Origin: Sutcliffiella horikoshii
GTDB lineage: Bacteria; Bacillota; Bacilli; Bacillales; Bacillaceae_I
Length of the DNA: 45,138 nucleotides
Assembly: GCF_008180725.1 (NCBI RefSeq)
Contig: NZ_VTEV01000016.1
Coordinates: forward strand, 1 to 45,138
Direction: 5' to 3'
Position numbers and translations under genes: made by a program. Below are positions 23,899-32,015 of this stretch, piece by piece; position 1 is the first letter of the stretch; the number at the start of each line of letters is the position of its first letter. Under the pieces are notes generated by a model that saw only the letters and a list, made by a program, of their open reading frames with translations, searched no databases and was not told the origin of the DNA.

Positions 23899-24975
23899 AT
23901 GGTACTGAAAGAAAATTTGAAACAATCTAAAATGGAACAACCTAATGTGCCACAAGAGGAGAGTACGAAGAAATTGAAATCTCGTCCTCTTGTGGCTACT
24001 CTTATATTATCTGGGGGTCTGATTGCGCTTATCTTTGGTATGGGATACTCCATTACTTTAGGAGCGGCAGATATTGATTTTAAAACAGTATGGGAAGGAG
24101 TATTCAGTTATAATCCTGAGCTTACTTCTCATCAAATTATTCAGGAGCTTCGGATGCCCCGTGTTCTGGCTGCAGGGTTAGTAGGCGCATTTTTAGCTAT
24201 GTCTGGTGCCATTATGCAAGGTATGACAAGAAATCCACTCGCTTCACCCTCCATTATGGGAATCAGTGCTGGTTCAGCCTTTATGATTGCAATCGCATTT
24301 GCATTTTTCCCAGGAACTTCTCATGTTGGATTAATGGTTTGGTCATTTTTGGGTGCTGGTTTGGCAGCAGGCATTGTTTTTTTTGTTGGTTCCATGTCAA
24401 AAGGGGGGCTGACCCCAGTAAAGCTAGCACTCGCTGGAACTGCAGTTGGTGCATTGCTAAGCTCCATTTCATCGGCTATTGCGATTCATTACCAAGTGGC
24501 GCAGGATATAAGCTTTTGGTATGCAGGTGGTGTGGCCGGAGCAAAGTGGATTAGTATACAAATTTTAATACCAGTAGCGATTGTAGGGCTTGTAGTAGCT
24601 TTAATGTTAGCGCGTTCTATTACCGTTTTAAGCTTAGGTGATGATATAGCAAAAGGATTAGGGCAGAAAACGGTTCTTGTAAAAGTGGTTGGTACCATTG
24701 TCGTCTTGTTATTAACAGGAGCAGCAGTTTCTGTAGCAGGAACAGTAGGGTTTATTGGACTAGTTATCCCTCATATAACTCGGTTTTTGGTAGGGGTTGA
24801 TTATCGTTGGATCATTCCTTGTTCAGCAATATTAGGAGCGTTGCTTCTCATACTTGCTGATATTGGTGCACGAATGATTAACCCGCCATTTGAAACACCT
24901 GTTGGAGCGATAACAGCAATGATTGGTGTACCTTTTTTCCTCTACCTGGCTCGTCGTGAAAGGGGAGGATTGTAA
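23899..24975 (+). CDS. Ferric siderophore ABC transporter permease (FecC type)
   Basis: This 358-residue protein of the FecCD/BtuC family has a long charged N-terminal tail (about 28 residues, to LKSRP), then roughly ten membrane helices. Family words are ELRMPRVLAAGLVGAFLAMS, MTRNPLASPSIMGISAG and AGTVGFIGLVIPHITRFLVG. The last contains the cytoplasmic coupling region for the ATPase. It forms half of the heterodimeric channel with the next gene, which it meets in a TAATG overlap. AAAAGGA lies about 12 nt before the ATG, so a later start is not excluded. Confidence 0.93.
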   Translation: MVLKENLKQSKMEQPNVPQEESTKKLKSRPLVATLILSGGLIALIFGMGYSITLGAADIDFKTVWEGVFSYNPELTSHQIIQELRMPRVLAAGLVGAFLAMSGAIMQGMTRNPLASPSIMGISAGSAFMIAIAFAFFPGTSHVGLMVWSFLGAGLAAGIVFFVGSMSKGGLTPVKLALAGTAVGALLSSISSAIAIHYQVAQDISFWYAGGVAGAKWISIQILIPVAIVGLVVALMLARSITVLSLGDDIAKGLGQKTVLVKVVGTIVVLLLTGAAVSVAGTVGFIGLVIPHITRFLVGVDYRWIIPCSAILGALLLILADIGARMINPPFETPVGAITAMIGVPFFLYLARRERGGL

Positions 24976-25994
24976 TGGAATTATTGATAAAAACAAAAAA
25001 GAAGCCCTTATTTGCAATGGGAATTTTACTCGTACTTATCCTTATATCCTTTTTTGTTAGTTTAAACATGGGTTTTATTCGTATGGCACCAATGGATGTA
25101 ATCAAAACACTTATTGGAGCAGGTACGGAAAAAGACCAACTAGTTCTATTTGATTTTCGTTTACCAAGAATGGTCATAGCATTATTGATAGGGGCGGGAT
25201 TAGCAGTATCTGGAGCAATCCTTCAAGGGGTAGCTCAGAATGGTTTAGCGGATCCCGGAATACTAGGCATTAATGCGGGTGCTGGGTTTGCTGTTGTTTT
25301 ATTTATCTACTATTTTCAAGGGTCCACCACGTCTCTTGGGACACTATCTATCTTTATTATGCCACTAGCCGCATTAGCTGGAGGAGTAATAGCCGCTTTT
25401 TTAATTTACACATTAGCTTGGAAAAAAGGTGTAACTCCCGTCAGACTAATTCTTGTCGGAATAGGTGTGAACGCAGCATTTGGAGCGGCACTTATTATCT
25501 TTCAATTAAAGATGAATCCTAATGATTTTATGAAAGCAACCATTTGGTTATCAGGGAGCATATGGGGAACAAATTGGAAATTCGTTTTAGCTGTTTTGCC
25601 ATGGATCCTTATTCTTATTCCATATACAATTTACAAGGCCCGCTACTTGAATGTGTTAAATCTCGGAGATCAAGTGGCTACAGGATTAGGAGCAGCGGTA
25701 GAAAGAGAACGGAGAATCCTTTTGCTTTTAGCAGTTGCTCTAGCAGGATCATGTGTGGCTGTTGGTGGTGGAATTGCATTCCTAGGACTTGTTGCACCTC
25801 ATTTGGCTCGCAGGATTGTTGGACCTAAGCATCAATTTTTGTTACCTGCAACAGCTTTAATGGGGGCATTACTGTTGCTTGTAGCGGATACCATAGGGCG
25901 TAATATTCTTTCACCTTCAGAAATACCAGTAGGAATCGTTGTTTCAGCTCTAGGAGCGCCGTACTTTATCTATTTACTAATGAAAACTAATTAA
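24975..25994 (+). CDS. Ferric siderophore ABC transporter permease (FecD type)
   Basis: This 339-residue second FecCD-type permease starts in a TAATG overlap with the first, so the two are translationally coupled. It has about ten membrane helices. Recognisable words are DFRLPRMVIALLIGAGLAVS, VAQNGLADPGILGINAG and GGGIAFLGLVAPHLARRIVG. It pairs with the FecC-type subunit and receives the siderophore from one or more of the three lipoproteins nearby. Confidence 0.93.
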   Translation: MELLIKTKKKPLFAMGILLVLILISFFVSLNMGFIRMAPMDVIKTLIGAGTEKDQLVLFDFRLPRMVIALLIGAGLAVSGAILQGVAQNGLADPGILGINAGAGFAVVLFIYYFQGSTTSLGTLSIFIMPLAALAGGVIAAFLIYTLAWKKGVTPVRLILVGIGVNAAFGAALIIFQLKMNPNDFMKATIWLSGSIWGTNWKFVLAVLPWILILIPYTIYKARYLNVLNLGDQVATGLGAAVERERRILLLLAVALAGSCVAVGGGIAFLGLVAPHLARRIVGPKHQFLLPATALMGALLLLVADTIGRNILSPSEIPVGIVVSALGAPYFIYLLMKTN

Positions 25995-26012
25995 AAGGAG
26001 CGAGTATATTTA

Positions 26013-26846
26013 ATGGTTATGTTATCCACAGAGAAACTTGGAATCTCTTATGGAGAATTAGACATTGTAGAAGGTTTAAATCTCGAAATACCAGAAGGAA
26101 AAGTCACAACTATTATCGGTCCTAATGGCTGTGGGAAATCTACTATTCTTAAAACGATGTCTCGTATATTAGAAGCGAAAACTGGAGCGGTTTATTTAGA
26201 CGGAAAATCTATTCATAAAACATCCACAAAAGAAATAGCAAAGAAGATGGCAATTCTACCTCAAACACCTGAAGCTCCAAGTGGATTAACGGTTTACGAA
26301 CTTGTCTCATATGGTCGGTTCCCACATCAAAGGGGATTTGGACGTTTGACTGACGAAGATCGGCGGATTGTCCGCTGGGCCATTGAAGTGACCGGTATGA
26401 CTGTATTTCATGATCGTCCGATTGAAGCATTATCCGGAGGGCAAAGGCAACGCGTGTGGATAGCCATGGCTCTGGCACAGGAAACGGATCTGCTTTTACT
26501 AGATGAACCGACCACCTATCTCGATTTAGCTCATCAGCTTGAAGTGCTAAAGTTGCTTGAAAGATTGAACAAGGAAGAGAAGCGTACGATTGTTATGGTC
26601 ATACATGATTTAAATCACGCCGCACGCTTTGCCCATCATATGGTAGCATTAAATAACGGTACGATTGTCAAAGAGGGAAAGCCACATGAAGTCATGACAT
26701 CCGAAGTATTAGAAGAAGTATTTAATATTGATGCAGATGTTGTTCCCGATCCAAGGACAGGAAAGCCTGTTTGTATTACGTATGACTTAATTAATAATGA
26801 TGAACATTCACAGCCAACAAAAGAATTGGTTGAGGCATTTGCTTAA
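26013..26846 (+). CDS. Ferric siderophore ABC transporter ATPase (FecE type)
   Basis: This 277-residue ATPase has Walker A GPNGCGKST (residues 36-44), the Q-loop LPQTPEAP, the signature LSGGQRQRVWIAMAL, Walker B LLLLDEPTTYLD and the switch His in MVIHDLNHA. It energises the FecC-FecD-type channel. AAAAGGAG lies 13 nt upstream of the annotated ATG and 19 nt upstream of the next in-frame ATG (26019). It is the last gene of the iron-uptake run and is followed by a good terminator. The fixed order permease-permease-ATPase and the single set for three binding lipoproteins suggest a shared transporter. Confidence 0.94.
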   Translation: MVMLSTEKLGISYGELDIVEGLNLEIPEGKVTTIIGPNGCGKSTILKTMSRILEAKTGAVYLDGKSIHKTSTKEIAKKMAILPQTPEAPSGLTVYELVSYGRFPHQRGFGRLTDEDRRIVRWAIEVTGMTVFHDRPIEALSGGQRQRVWIAMALAQETDLLLLDEPTTYLDLAHQLEVLKLLERLNKEEKRTIVMVIHDLNHAARFAHHMVALNNGTIVKEGKPHEVMTSEVLEEVFNIDADVVPDPRTGKPVCITYDLINNDEHSQPTKELVEAFA

Positions 26847-26903
26847 CTAAAGGTAATTTTAAGTAAATGATTAGTACACTCTCATATTATACTTAAACGG
26901 AGG

Positions 26904-26941
26904 CTTCTCATGAGTTCAGTGAACTTTTGAGAAGTTTTTTT
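26904..26941 (+). terminator. Terminator closing the Fec-type operon
   Basis: CTTCTCATGAGTTC pairs with GAACTTTTGAGAAG, followed by seven T. Confidence 0.85.
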
Positions 26942-26982
26942 GTACATTCAATTTTTAATGAGTGCGATGCTAGTTCTCACTC

Positions 26983-27003
26983 AATTAGGAATAATTACGA
27001 TTA
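26983..27003 (+). promoter_or_regulatory. Zur box upstream of the second COG0523 gene
   Basis: The right half ATAATTACGATT is intact, the left half degenerate; 17 of 21 consensus positions match. A -10-like TATAAT at 27025-27030 follows, so the box covers the -35 area. Confidence 0.75.
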
Positions 27004-27061
27004 ACTCCATATATAAATAAAAAGTATAATAAATAGCAATCTGTTTGGTGGAGGTTAAAGG

Positions 27062-28033
27062 ATGGATAGAATTCCTGTAATTGTCTTGAGCGGTTTTTTA
27101 GGTAGTGGAAAAACAACACTTCTAAAACAATTGCTCCAAACATGTGAAGAGAAAAGACTTACTCCCGCAGTCTTAATGAATGAAATAGGAAAGACAGATA
27201 TGGATGGGGAGATACTACTCGAAAAGAATAAACAACAAATCATTGAAAAGTTACTGGATGGTTGTATTTGTTGCAGTAAAAAAGGTGAAGTTTCTACCTC
27301 AATTAAAAAGTTACTTGAAAATAAACCGGATATTATTTTTATTGAATTGACGGGGGTTGCCAATCCTGAAGAAGTGGTGGATTCATTGACTGAACCTGAG
27401 TTGATAGAATATGTATGTTTACAAAAAGTGATAACAGTCTTAGATGGAGAGAATGTTTTAGAGTATAATAGTATTTTTGGTTCTGACCGAGAATTAGTTC
27501 AAACGACCAGGCGGCAAATTGAGGTTGCTGATGTGTTAATAGTAAATAAAATAGATTTAATTTCTGAGTCTCAGCAGGATAAGGTACAAAAAGTGGTCAA
27601 AAAACAAAATACGGTATCACCGATTTATTTTACGTCTTACAGTGAAGTGGATTCGGATCTTTTGTTAACAGGTATAAAGGATAGGGTGAATAAAATATCA
27701 TTATACAAAAATAGTCATGCGGAGCATAAGCATAAACCTTCTAATGGGCAAAAACAGAACAGATCTTATTCGCGAATTAATACTATAACATTGGACTTTA
27801 ACCAACCATTGAAGCCTGCTAAAGTAGATAAATTTTTAAAAAAGTGGCAGCCGAACTTGTTGAGAGCAAAAGGGTATATTCCTTTCAAGGATGGATGCTA
27901 CTTATTACAACATGTGATGAAAAGGACTTATTTAGAACCATCTGAACATGTAGGAAGACATTATTTGGTCATGATAGGATTGGACCTTAATAAAGAAGCA
28001 ATACAAAGTGAATGGGTTAAGTTAAAGGCATAA
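27062..28033 (+). CDS. COG0523 (CobW/ZagA-type) metallochaperone GTPase, second copy
   Basis: This 323-residue G3E GTPase has P-loop GFLGSGKTT (residues 11-19), C-I-C-C in LDGCICCSKKGE (Cys68/70/71), IELTGVANPEE and base-recognition NKID. A short His/Lys-rich stretch (HAEHKHKP) stands where the first copy has six histidines. It shares the fold but only moderate similarity with the copy at 13139, so the two are old paralogs, perhaps serving different clients. GGTGGAGG lies 7 nt before the ATG. A Zur box precedes and a terminator follows, so it is a single-gene zinc-starvation unit, next to the permease pair that also has a Zur box. Confidence 0.9.
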   Translation: MDRIPVIVLSGFLGSGKTTLLKQLLQTCEEKRLTPAVLMNEIGKTDMDGEILLEKNKQQIIEKLLDGCICCSKKGEVSTSIKKLLENKPDIIFIELTGVANPEEVVDSLTEPELIEYVCLQKVITVLDGENVLEYNSIFGSDRELVQTTRRQIEVADVLIVNKIDLISESQQDKVQKVVKKQNTVSPIYFTSYSEVDSDLLLTGIKDRVNKISLYKNSHAEHKHKPSNGQKQNRSYSRINTITLDFNQPLKPAKVDKFLKKWQPNLLRAKGYIPFKDGCYLLQHVMKRTYLEPSEHVGRHYLVMIGLDLNKEAIQSEWVKLKA

Positions 28034-28038
28034 TATTC

Positions 28039-28077
28039 AAAAACAACAAAGGAATGTTTCTTTTGTTGTTTTTTTCT
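28039..28077 (+). terminator. Terminator after the second COG0523 gene
   Basis: AAAAACAACAAAGG / TTTTGTTGTTTTTTT. Confidence 0.75.
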
Positions 28078-28082
28078 TGATT

Positions 28083-28103
28083 GAATCGTAATTATTTCGG
28101 TTT
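28083..28103 (+). promoter_or_regulatory. Zur box upstream of the permease pair
   Basis: GAATCGTAATTATTTCGGTT(T) matches 18 of 21 Zur consensus positions. It overlaps the 5' end of a consensus -35 TTGACA (28102-28107); the -10 is not clear. Confidence 0.8.
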
Positions 28104-28166
28104 GACAGGCATTTTCTCACCTTGTCCGCATAGATTTTTAAGAATAAATTAATGTGGGAGGAGCCA

Positions 28167-29168
28167 ATGATACGACGTTTTGAACAAAGCTTAGCAGAAA
28201 TAGTAGGATGTATTATTCTAATCTCCGTAATTTACCTTGTACTAGTTAATGGACCCTTGACCATCACGAGAATACAGTTGCCTGAATCTCTTTTAGCCTT
28301 TAATACGATTTTCCTTAGTATTTTAATTGAATCAATACCCTTTGTCCTAATTGGTGTGTTTATAGCGGGGCTTATACAAGTTTTTGTAACAGAAGAACAT
28401 ATAATACGGCTGATTCCTAAAAATAAATTCATGGCTGTAGGGATGAGTTGTTTGTTGGGTGCCTTATTTCCGGCATGTGAATGTGGGATCGTTCCAATCG
28501 TAAAAAAGTTAGTGCATAAGGGAGTTCCAATCTTTGCAGGGGTGGGCTTTCTTCTAACAGGTCCTCTTATTAACCCTATTGTTGTAGCTTCAACCTATAT
28601 GGCATTTGGACAAGATGTAAGAATGGCAATTTTAAGGATGGTGTTGGGACTTATAATTGCAATTATTATAGCCACAATCATTAGTCTATTCTTCAAAGGA
28701 AATCAATTAAAAAAATCTGCTAGCCTGCTTGAAATGAATCAGGCAATAGCTCGTTTTCCTTTCTCTTTACGAATGAAAGCCATGTTAATGCATTCGATTG
28801 ACGAGTTTTTTGAAGTGGCTAAGTATTTAATTATTGGAGCAATGCTGGCAGCGCTTGTTCAAACATATGTCTCTACAAATTACTTAGCAGGTATAGGAGA
28901 AGGAATTGTTTACTCTACATTAATTATGATGGGGCTGGCTTACCTTTTATCATTATGTTCGGAAGCTGATGCTTTTATCGGTGCCTCTTTTCACCATGTT
29001 TTTCCTAAAACTTCTATTTTAGGATTTCTTATTTATGGTCCAATGCTTGATCTGAAAAATACAATTATGATGTTAGCGGTGTTTAAAATTCGTTTTGTTT
29101 TATTTTTAATGATAGTAATTACATTCATTGTCTTTAGTGTACTGATGCTAGTTCATCCTTGGATATAA
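28167..29168 (+). CDS. DUF318-type permease (YcgR-like)
   Basis: This 333-residue protein starts at ATG 28167, 5 nt after GGAGG. An upstream in-frame ATG at 28152 precedes the ribosome binding site. It has about eight membrane helices in two halves. The family word ALFPACECGIVPIVKKLVHK holds the two cysteines in a membrane-facing position, and GFLLTGPLINPIVVAS follows. The second half repeats the theme with SLCSEADAFIGASFHHVFP. Members include ArsP-like and YcgR-like permeases. Together with the next gene they are found near COG0523 and Zur elsewhere, which points to zinc or other metal handling. The substrate is not known. Confidence 0.82.
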   Translation: MIRRFEQSLAEIVGCIILISVIYLVLVNGPLTITRIQLPESLLAFNTIFLSILIESIPFVLIGVFIAGLIQVFVTEEHIIRLIPKNKFMAVGMSCLLGALFPACECGIVPIVKKLVHKGVPIFAGVGFLLTGPLINPIVVASTYMAFGQDVRMAILRMVLGLIIAIIIATIISLFFKGNQLKKSASLLEMNQAIARFPFSLRMKAMLMHSIDEFFEVAKYLIIGAMLAALVQTYVSTNYLAGIGEGIVYSTLIMMGLAYLLSLCSEADAFIGASFHHVFPKTSILGFLIYGPMLDLKNTIMMLAVFKIRFVLFLMIVITFIVFSVLMLVHPWI

Positions 29169-29180
29169 GGAGGTTTACCG

Positions 29181-30008
29181 TTGTATTTTCATTTCCAACA
29201 AGCAATCAAAGCGGTGGTTTTATTGTTGTTTTCTGGCTTACTATTTATGCTCCACCACACCGGTGATATTTATCAATTTATTAACCCTCAATATAAAGAA
29301 CTTAGTCAAATTGCATCCATCATTTTTTTGATTTTGTTTTTTATCCAAGTGCCAAGGATATTCATTTCAAGAGAACTTGCCCAAGATCATGTTTACTGTT
29401 CCATCTTAGGATGTAATCATGAAATAGGTAATCCAAGAAAGCTCCCTTTTAAGAATATTGTCATATACTTTATCGTTATTCTACCGTTAGTACTTGGTTT
29501 TTTGCTACCACATAAGGGACTTGGAGCTGCAGAAGCAAAGAAAAGAGGAGTTATATATGCGGCAAGTCATGAAACGGAACATGATCATGGAAGTCATTTG
29601 GATGAATCGGCAACATTGTTTACTAACACTATAAATGAAATGCTAAAAAGTTCTGTCCTTGTTCTAGATCATAGTAATTACTCCTCGTATATAAACAATA
29701 TAATTACTTACCCGGAAGTTTTTAACGGCAAGTCAATTGAATTAGAAGGGTTTATATTATTGGATGTTCTAAACACTGTTGATTCCCCAGTCCTTGCTAG
29801 GTTTATAGTCACACACTGTGTTGCAGATGCGCATGTTAAAGGCCTGTTATTAGATAGCGATGATGATAATTTACGAAATGTAGATGATTGGGTCAAATTG
29901 AAGGGGAAGATTACTCTTACAGAACATAATGGACAAACACTGCCCATGGTTCACGTATATGAATGGGTACCAATAGTGAAGCCCATTGTGCCTTACATCT
30001 ATCCGTAA
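29181..30008 (+). CDS. TIGR03943-type membrane protein (YcgQ-like), partner of the permease
   Basis: This 275-residue protein starts at TTG 29181 with AAGGAGG 7 nt upstream. The N-terminal part has membrane helices (about residues 8-24, 38-55 and 87-107), the rest is extracytoplasmic. A His/Glu/Asp-rich loop, ASHETEHDHGSHLDESA (about 127-143), looks metal-binding. The C-terminal domain has a VTHCVADAHVKGLL word and ends MVHVYEWVPIVKPIVPYIYP, typical of the TIGR03943 family. It lies 12 bases after the permease gene and is surely co-transcribed. A joint role in metal handling is inferred from context and the metal-ligand loop. Confidence 0.82.
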   Translation: MYFHFQQAIKAVVLLLFSGLLFMLHHTGDIYQFINPQYKELSQIASIIFLILFFIQVPRIFISRELAQDHVYCSILGCNHEIGNPRKLPFKNIVIYFIVILPLVLGFLLPHKGLGAAEAKKRGVIYAASHETEHDHGSHLDESATLFTNTINEMLKSSVLVLDHSNYSSYINNIITYPEVFNGKSIELEGFILLDVLNTVDSPVLARFIVTHCVADAHVKGLLLDSDDDNLRNVDDWVKLKGKITLTEHNGQTLPMVHVYEWVPIVKPIVPYIYP

Positions 30009-30044
30009 TCTTACTTAAAATCTTCTTTAAAAAGAGAAGAAAAA

Positions 30045-30085
30045 AGGTGGCCTCTAATGCAAATGCATTGTGCCTCCTCTTTTCT
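30045..30085. terminator. Convergent terminator
   Basis: AGGTGGC...AATGC-aaat-GCATT...GCCTCCT forms a hairpin between two convergent genes, with A-rich and T-rich flanks, so it may serve both. Confidence 0.5.
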
Positions 30086-30094
30086 CTATAATTA

Positions 30095-30439
30095 TTATCT
30101 TACGAGCTCGACAGGTCCGTGATCATCACAGTGGTCTCCATGTACATGGTGTAATCGACCATTTACTAAATAATCCATATGATCACCATGTGGCACTAGT
30201 TCATGTCCACAATCTTCTGAGTGATCGCAACCGCAACTAATATCGTTACAAGTATCAGGATTCTTTTCACTTACGGGGATTGTACATTCATCCCAATGGC
30301 CATTATGTTCGTGATGCAAGTGTCCATTATGGACATAATCGATATGGTCATCGTGACGTATTTTTGTATGACCACATGCACTGCTGTGCTGGTGGGGATG
30401 GTTCTCATGAACGTGATGATCGTGTTCTTGTTTACTCAT
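30095..30439 (-). CDS. Histidine-rich metal-binding protein with an internal duplication
   Basis: This 114-residue protein starts at ATG 30439 with GGAGGG upstream. Roughly a quarter of its residues are His, with many Asp and Cys. It opens SKQEHDHHVHENHPHQHSS and then carries two related blocks of about 30 residues. One runs CGHTKIRHDDHIDYVHNGHL...HEHNGHWDEC; the other runs CGHELVPHGDHMDYLVNGRL...VHGDHCDDHG. No export signal is seen, so it is likely a cytoplasmic zinc buffer or chaperone. It converges on the Zur-linked permease pair and has no Zur box that I can recognise, so it might respond to high rather than low metal. Confidence 0.8.
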   Translation of the reverse strand: MSKQEHDHHVHENHPHQHSSACGHTKIRHDDHIDYVHNGHLHHEHNGHWDECTIPVSEKNPDTCNDISCGCDHSEDCGHELVPHGDHMDYLVNGRLHHVHGDHCDDHGPVELVR

Positions 30440-30616
30440 CCGTATCCCTCCTTCCTTTTCTCTTATTTTTCCCTGTAATTCTAAAATGTAATCGGATCTA
30501 TTCAATTACCGAGCAAATAACTGCATGCCTAATCCCTTAATGATACATTTTTAGAATGGTTAATGGGATACATATAAGTACCAGGTCAGATATTAACATA
30601 AGTTTACAGGTTGTTC

Positions 30617-30778
30617 ATGAAAGCAAAAAAAACCATCTACCTTATGAAGTACATAGAAAAGTTAAAGAGTTTGGAGAGACTTAGAGATACTCATAGTAAA
30701 GAAGAAAAATATTATCTTCACGGAGATACAAGAATCCACAATTTCGTCTTTTATTTAAATAAACTAGTTGGGTTATAG
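30617..30778 (+). pseudogene. Possible phosphotransferase fragment
   Basis: A 53-codon frame reads KSLERLRDTHSKEEKYYLHG then DTRIHNFVFYLNKLVGL. The word LHGDTRIHNFVF resembles the catalytic loop HGDxxxxNxxF of aminoglycoside/choline phosphotransferase-fold kinases. There is no ribosome binding site and no kinase body around it, so it is at best a small remnant. Confidence 0.25.
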
Positions 30779-30895
30779 ATCCTTCACCTTTAATGTTGCA
30801 AGGAATTTATGATTTTACGTATGCATAGCTCATCACCAAATAGTCTGAATATAGAATGAAACGCTTCATAAATAGTATAACCATTATTCAGCAAA

Positions 30896-31017
30896 ACGGG
30901 CGCGATCCTGGAACAAGGATCAGAGCTCGTTATAATATGGCCAAAAAGGTAAATGGCTTATTGTAGGAATTTTTAGACTATAAAATATAAGGTAATAAGT
31001 AATCGGGCGGCATTTAA
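30896..31017. repeat. Dispersed palindromic repeat, type A, full length
   Basis: CGGGCGCGATCCTGGAACAA followed by GGATCAGAGCTCG forms the hairpin. The distal part (CTTATTGTAGGAATTTTTAG, then ATAAGTAATCGGGCGGCA) matches copies at 279 and 41228. It ends directly upstream of the cnt promoter. Confidence 0.75.
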
Positions 31018-31031
31018 TAAGAATTTAAGAA

Positions 31032-31095
31032 TTGACTCTATAGAATGTCATGTTATAATTCATTCATGGAATGTAAAACGTAATCATTACGATTA
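31032..31095 (+). promoter_or_regulatory. cntK promoter with Zur box
   Basis: TTGACT (31032-31037) and TATAAT (31054-31059), spaced by 16 bases, form a good sigma-A promoter. A Zur palindrome at 31075-31095 (AAAACGTAATC-ATTACGATT) lies about ten bases after the expected start of transcription and matches 19 of 21 consensus positions. Zinc-loaded Zur would block the metallophore operon. Confidence 0.92.
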
Positions 31096-31158
31096 ATGGT
31101 ATTGTTAATTATGAAACAAGAATTATTGAATTTAAAAACATGTCTAGAGGTAATTTAG

Positions 31159-31992
31159 ATGAAATACGAATTAGATTTTATAAAATTTAATCCAACACAA
31201 AACATGACAATTCTTATTAAAACTAATTATCCTATTGAAAAGTATCAGCACATTGCCTCAAAAATTATGTCTTATGACAGCGTGTACGCTGAACAAGTAG
31301 GTTTTATACAAAAACCGATAAATAATGAAGCTGTCGCACATCTACATATGGCTGGTGGTGAATTTTGTGGTAATGCATGTATGTCATTAGCAGCCTTGAT
31401 TGCATCTGAAAAAGGACTAAAGCAAAACAATTTGACAGAAATAGTATTGGGGGTTTCTGGTACCGATAAATTAATATTGTGTCAAGTGAAAAGAAATTCA
31501 GAAGTATATCACTGTCAAGTTACTATGCCTATTCCTAAAAAGATAGAACAGAGAACAATAAATTATGATGGCAGCGATTTGGATATTGTTATAGTCAGAT
31601 ATCGTGAATTTATACATATTGTGATAGAAGTGGATGATTTTAATGAGACCGTAAGGGAAAAAGCGCAATCATTAGCAAAGTTGCTTGGAGTCACGTTAGG
31701 TTCTAACTTGATTGGCGTCTTACTGTATAAATCGAAATCTGATGAATTGGCTCCTCTTATTTATGTTCCACACCTAGATAGTATGGTATGGGAAAGGGGG
31801 TGTGGTTCGGGAACAGCATCCTTAGGAGCTTATTTAGCTTGGAAGAATAAAGGAGAAATTGCTGTAAAGATAAGACAACCTGGAGGCTTTATTAATGTAG
31901 TTGCTAATTGTCATGAAGGGGAATTTACATGCTTAAAGATTGAGGGATGCGTTAGCATAGTTGCACAAGGTAAAGCTTTTATTGATGTTTAA
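31159..31992 (+). CDS. cntK: Histidine racemase, CntK-like
   Basis: This 277-residue protein has the diaminopimelate-epimerase fold. The two catalytic cysteines of the two-base mechanism are in GGEFCGNACMS (Cys70) and WERGCGSGTASLG (Cys215), as in staphylococcal CntK (about 273 residues). CntK turns L-histidine into D-histidine, the first building block of staphylopine. Loci lacking it make L-His metallophores, so its presence predicts a D-His product. AGAGGTAA lies upstream of the ATG. It is the first gene of the Zur-controlled run, and 23 bases separate it from the next gene. Confidence 0.9.
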   Translation: MKYELDFIKFNPTQNMTILIKTNYPIEKYQHIASKIMSYDSVYAEQVGFIQKPINNEAVAHLHMAGGEFCGNACMSLAALIASEKGLKQNNLTEIVLGVSGTDKLILCQVKRNSEVYHCQVTMPIPKKIEQRTINYDGSDLDIVIVRYREFIHIVIEVDDFNETVREKAQSLAKLLGVTLGSNLIGVLLYKSKSDELAPLIYVPHLDSMVWERGCGSGTASLGAYLAWKNKGEIAVKIRQPGGFINVVANCHEGEFTCLKIEGCVSIVAQGKAFIDV

Positions 31993-32015
31993 TTATAGAG
32001 ATTAGGGGTGACTTA

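Noticed and set aside
30095-30540. Plus-strand frames across the histidine-rich gene
   Set aside because: They are antisense shadows of its CAT/CAC-rich codons.
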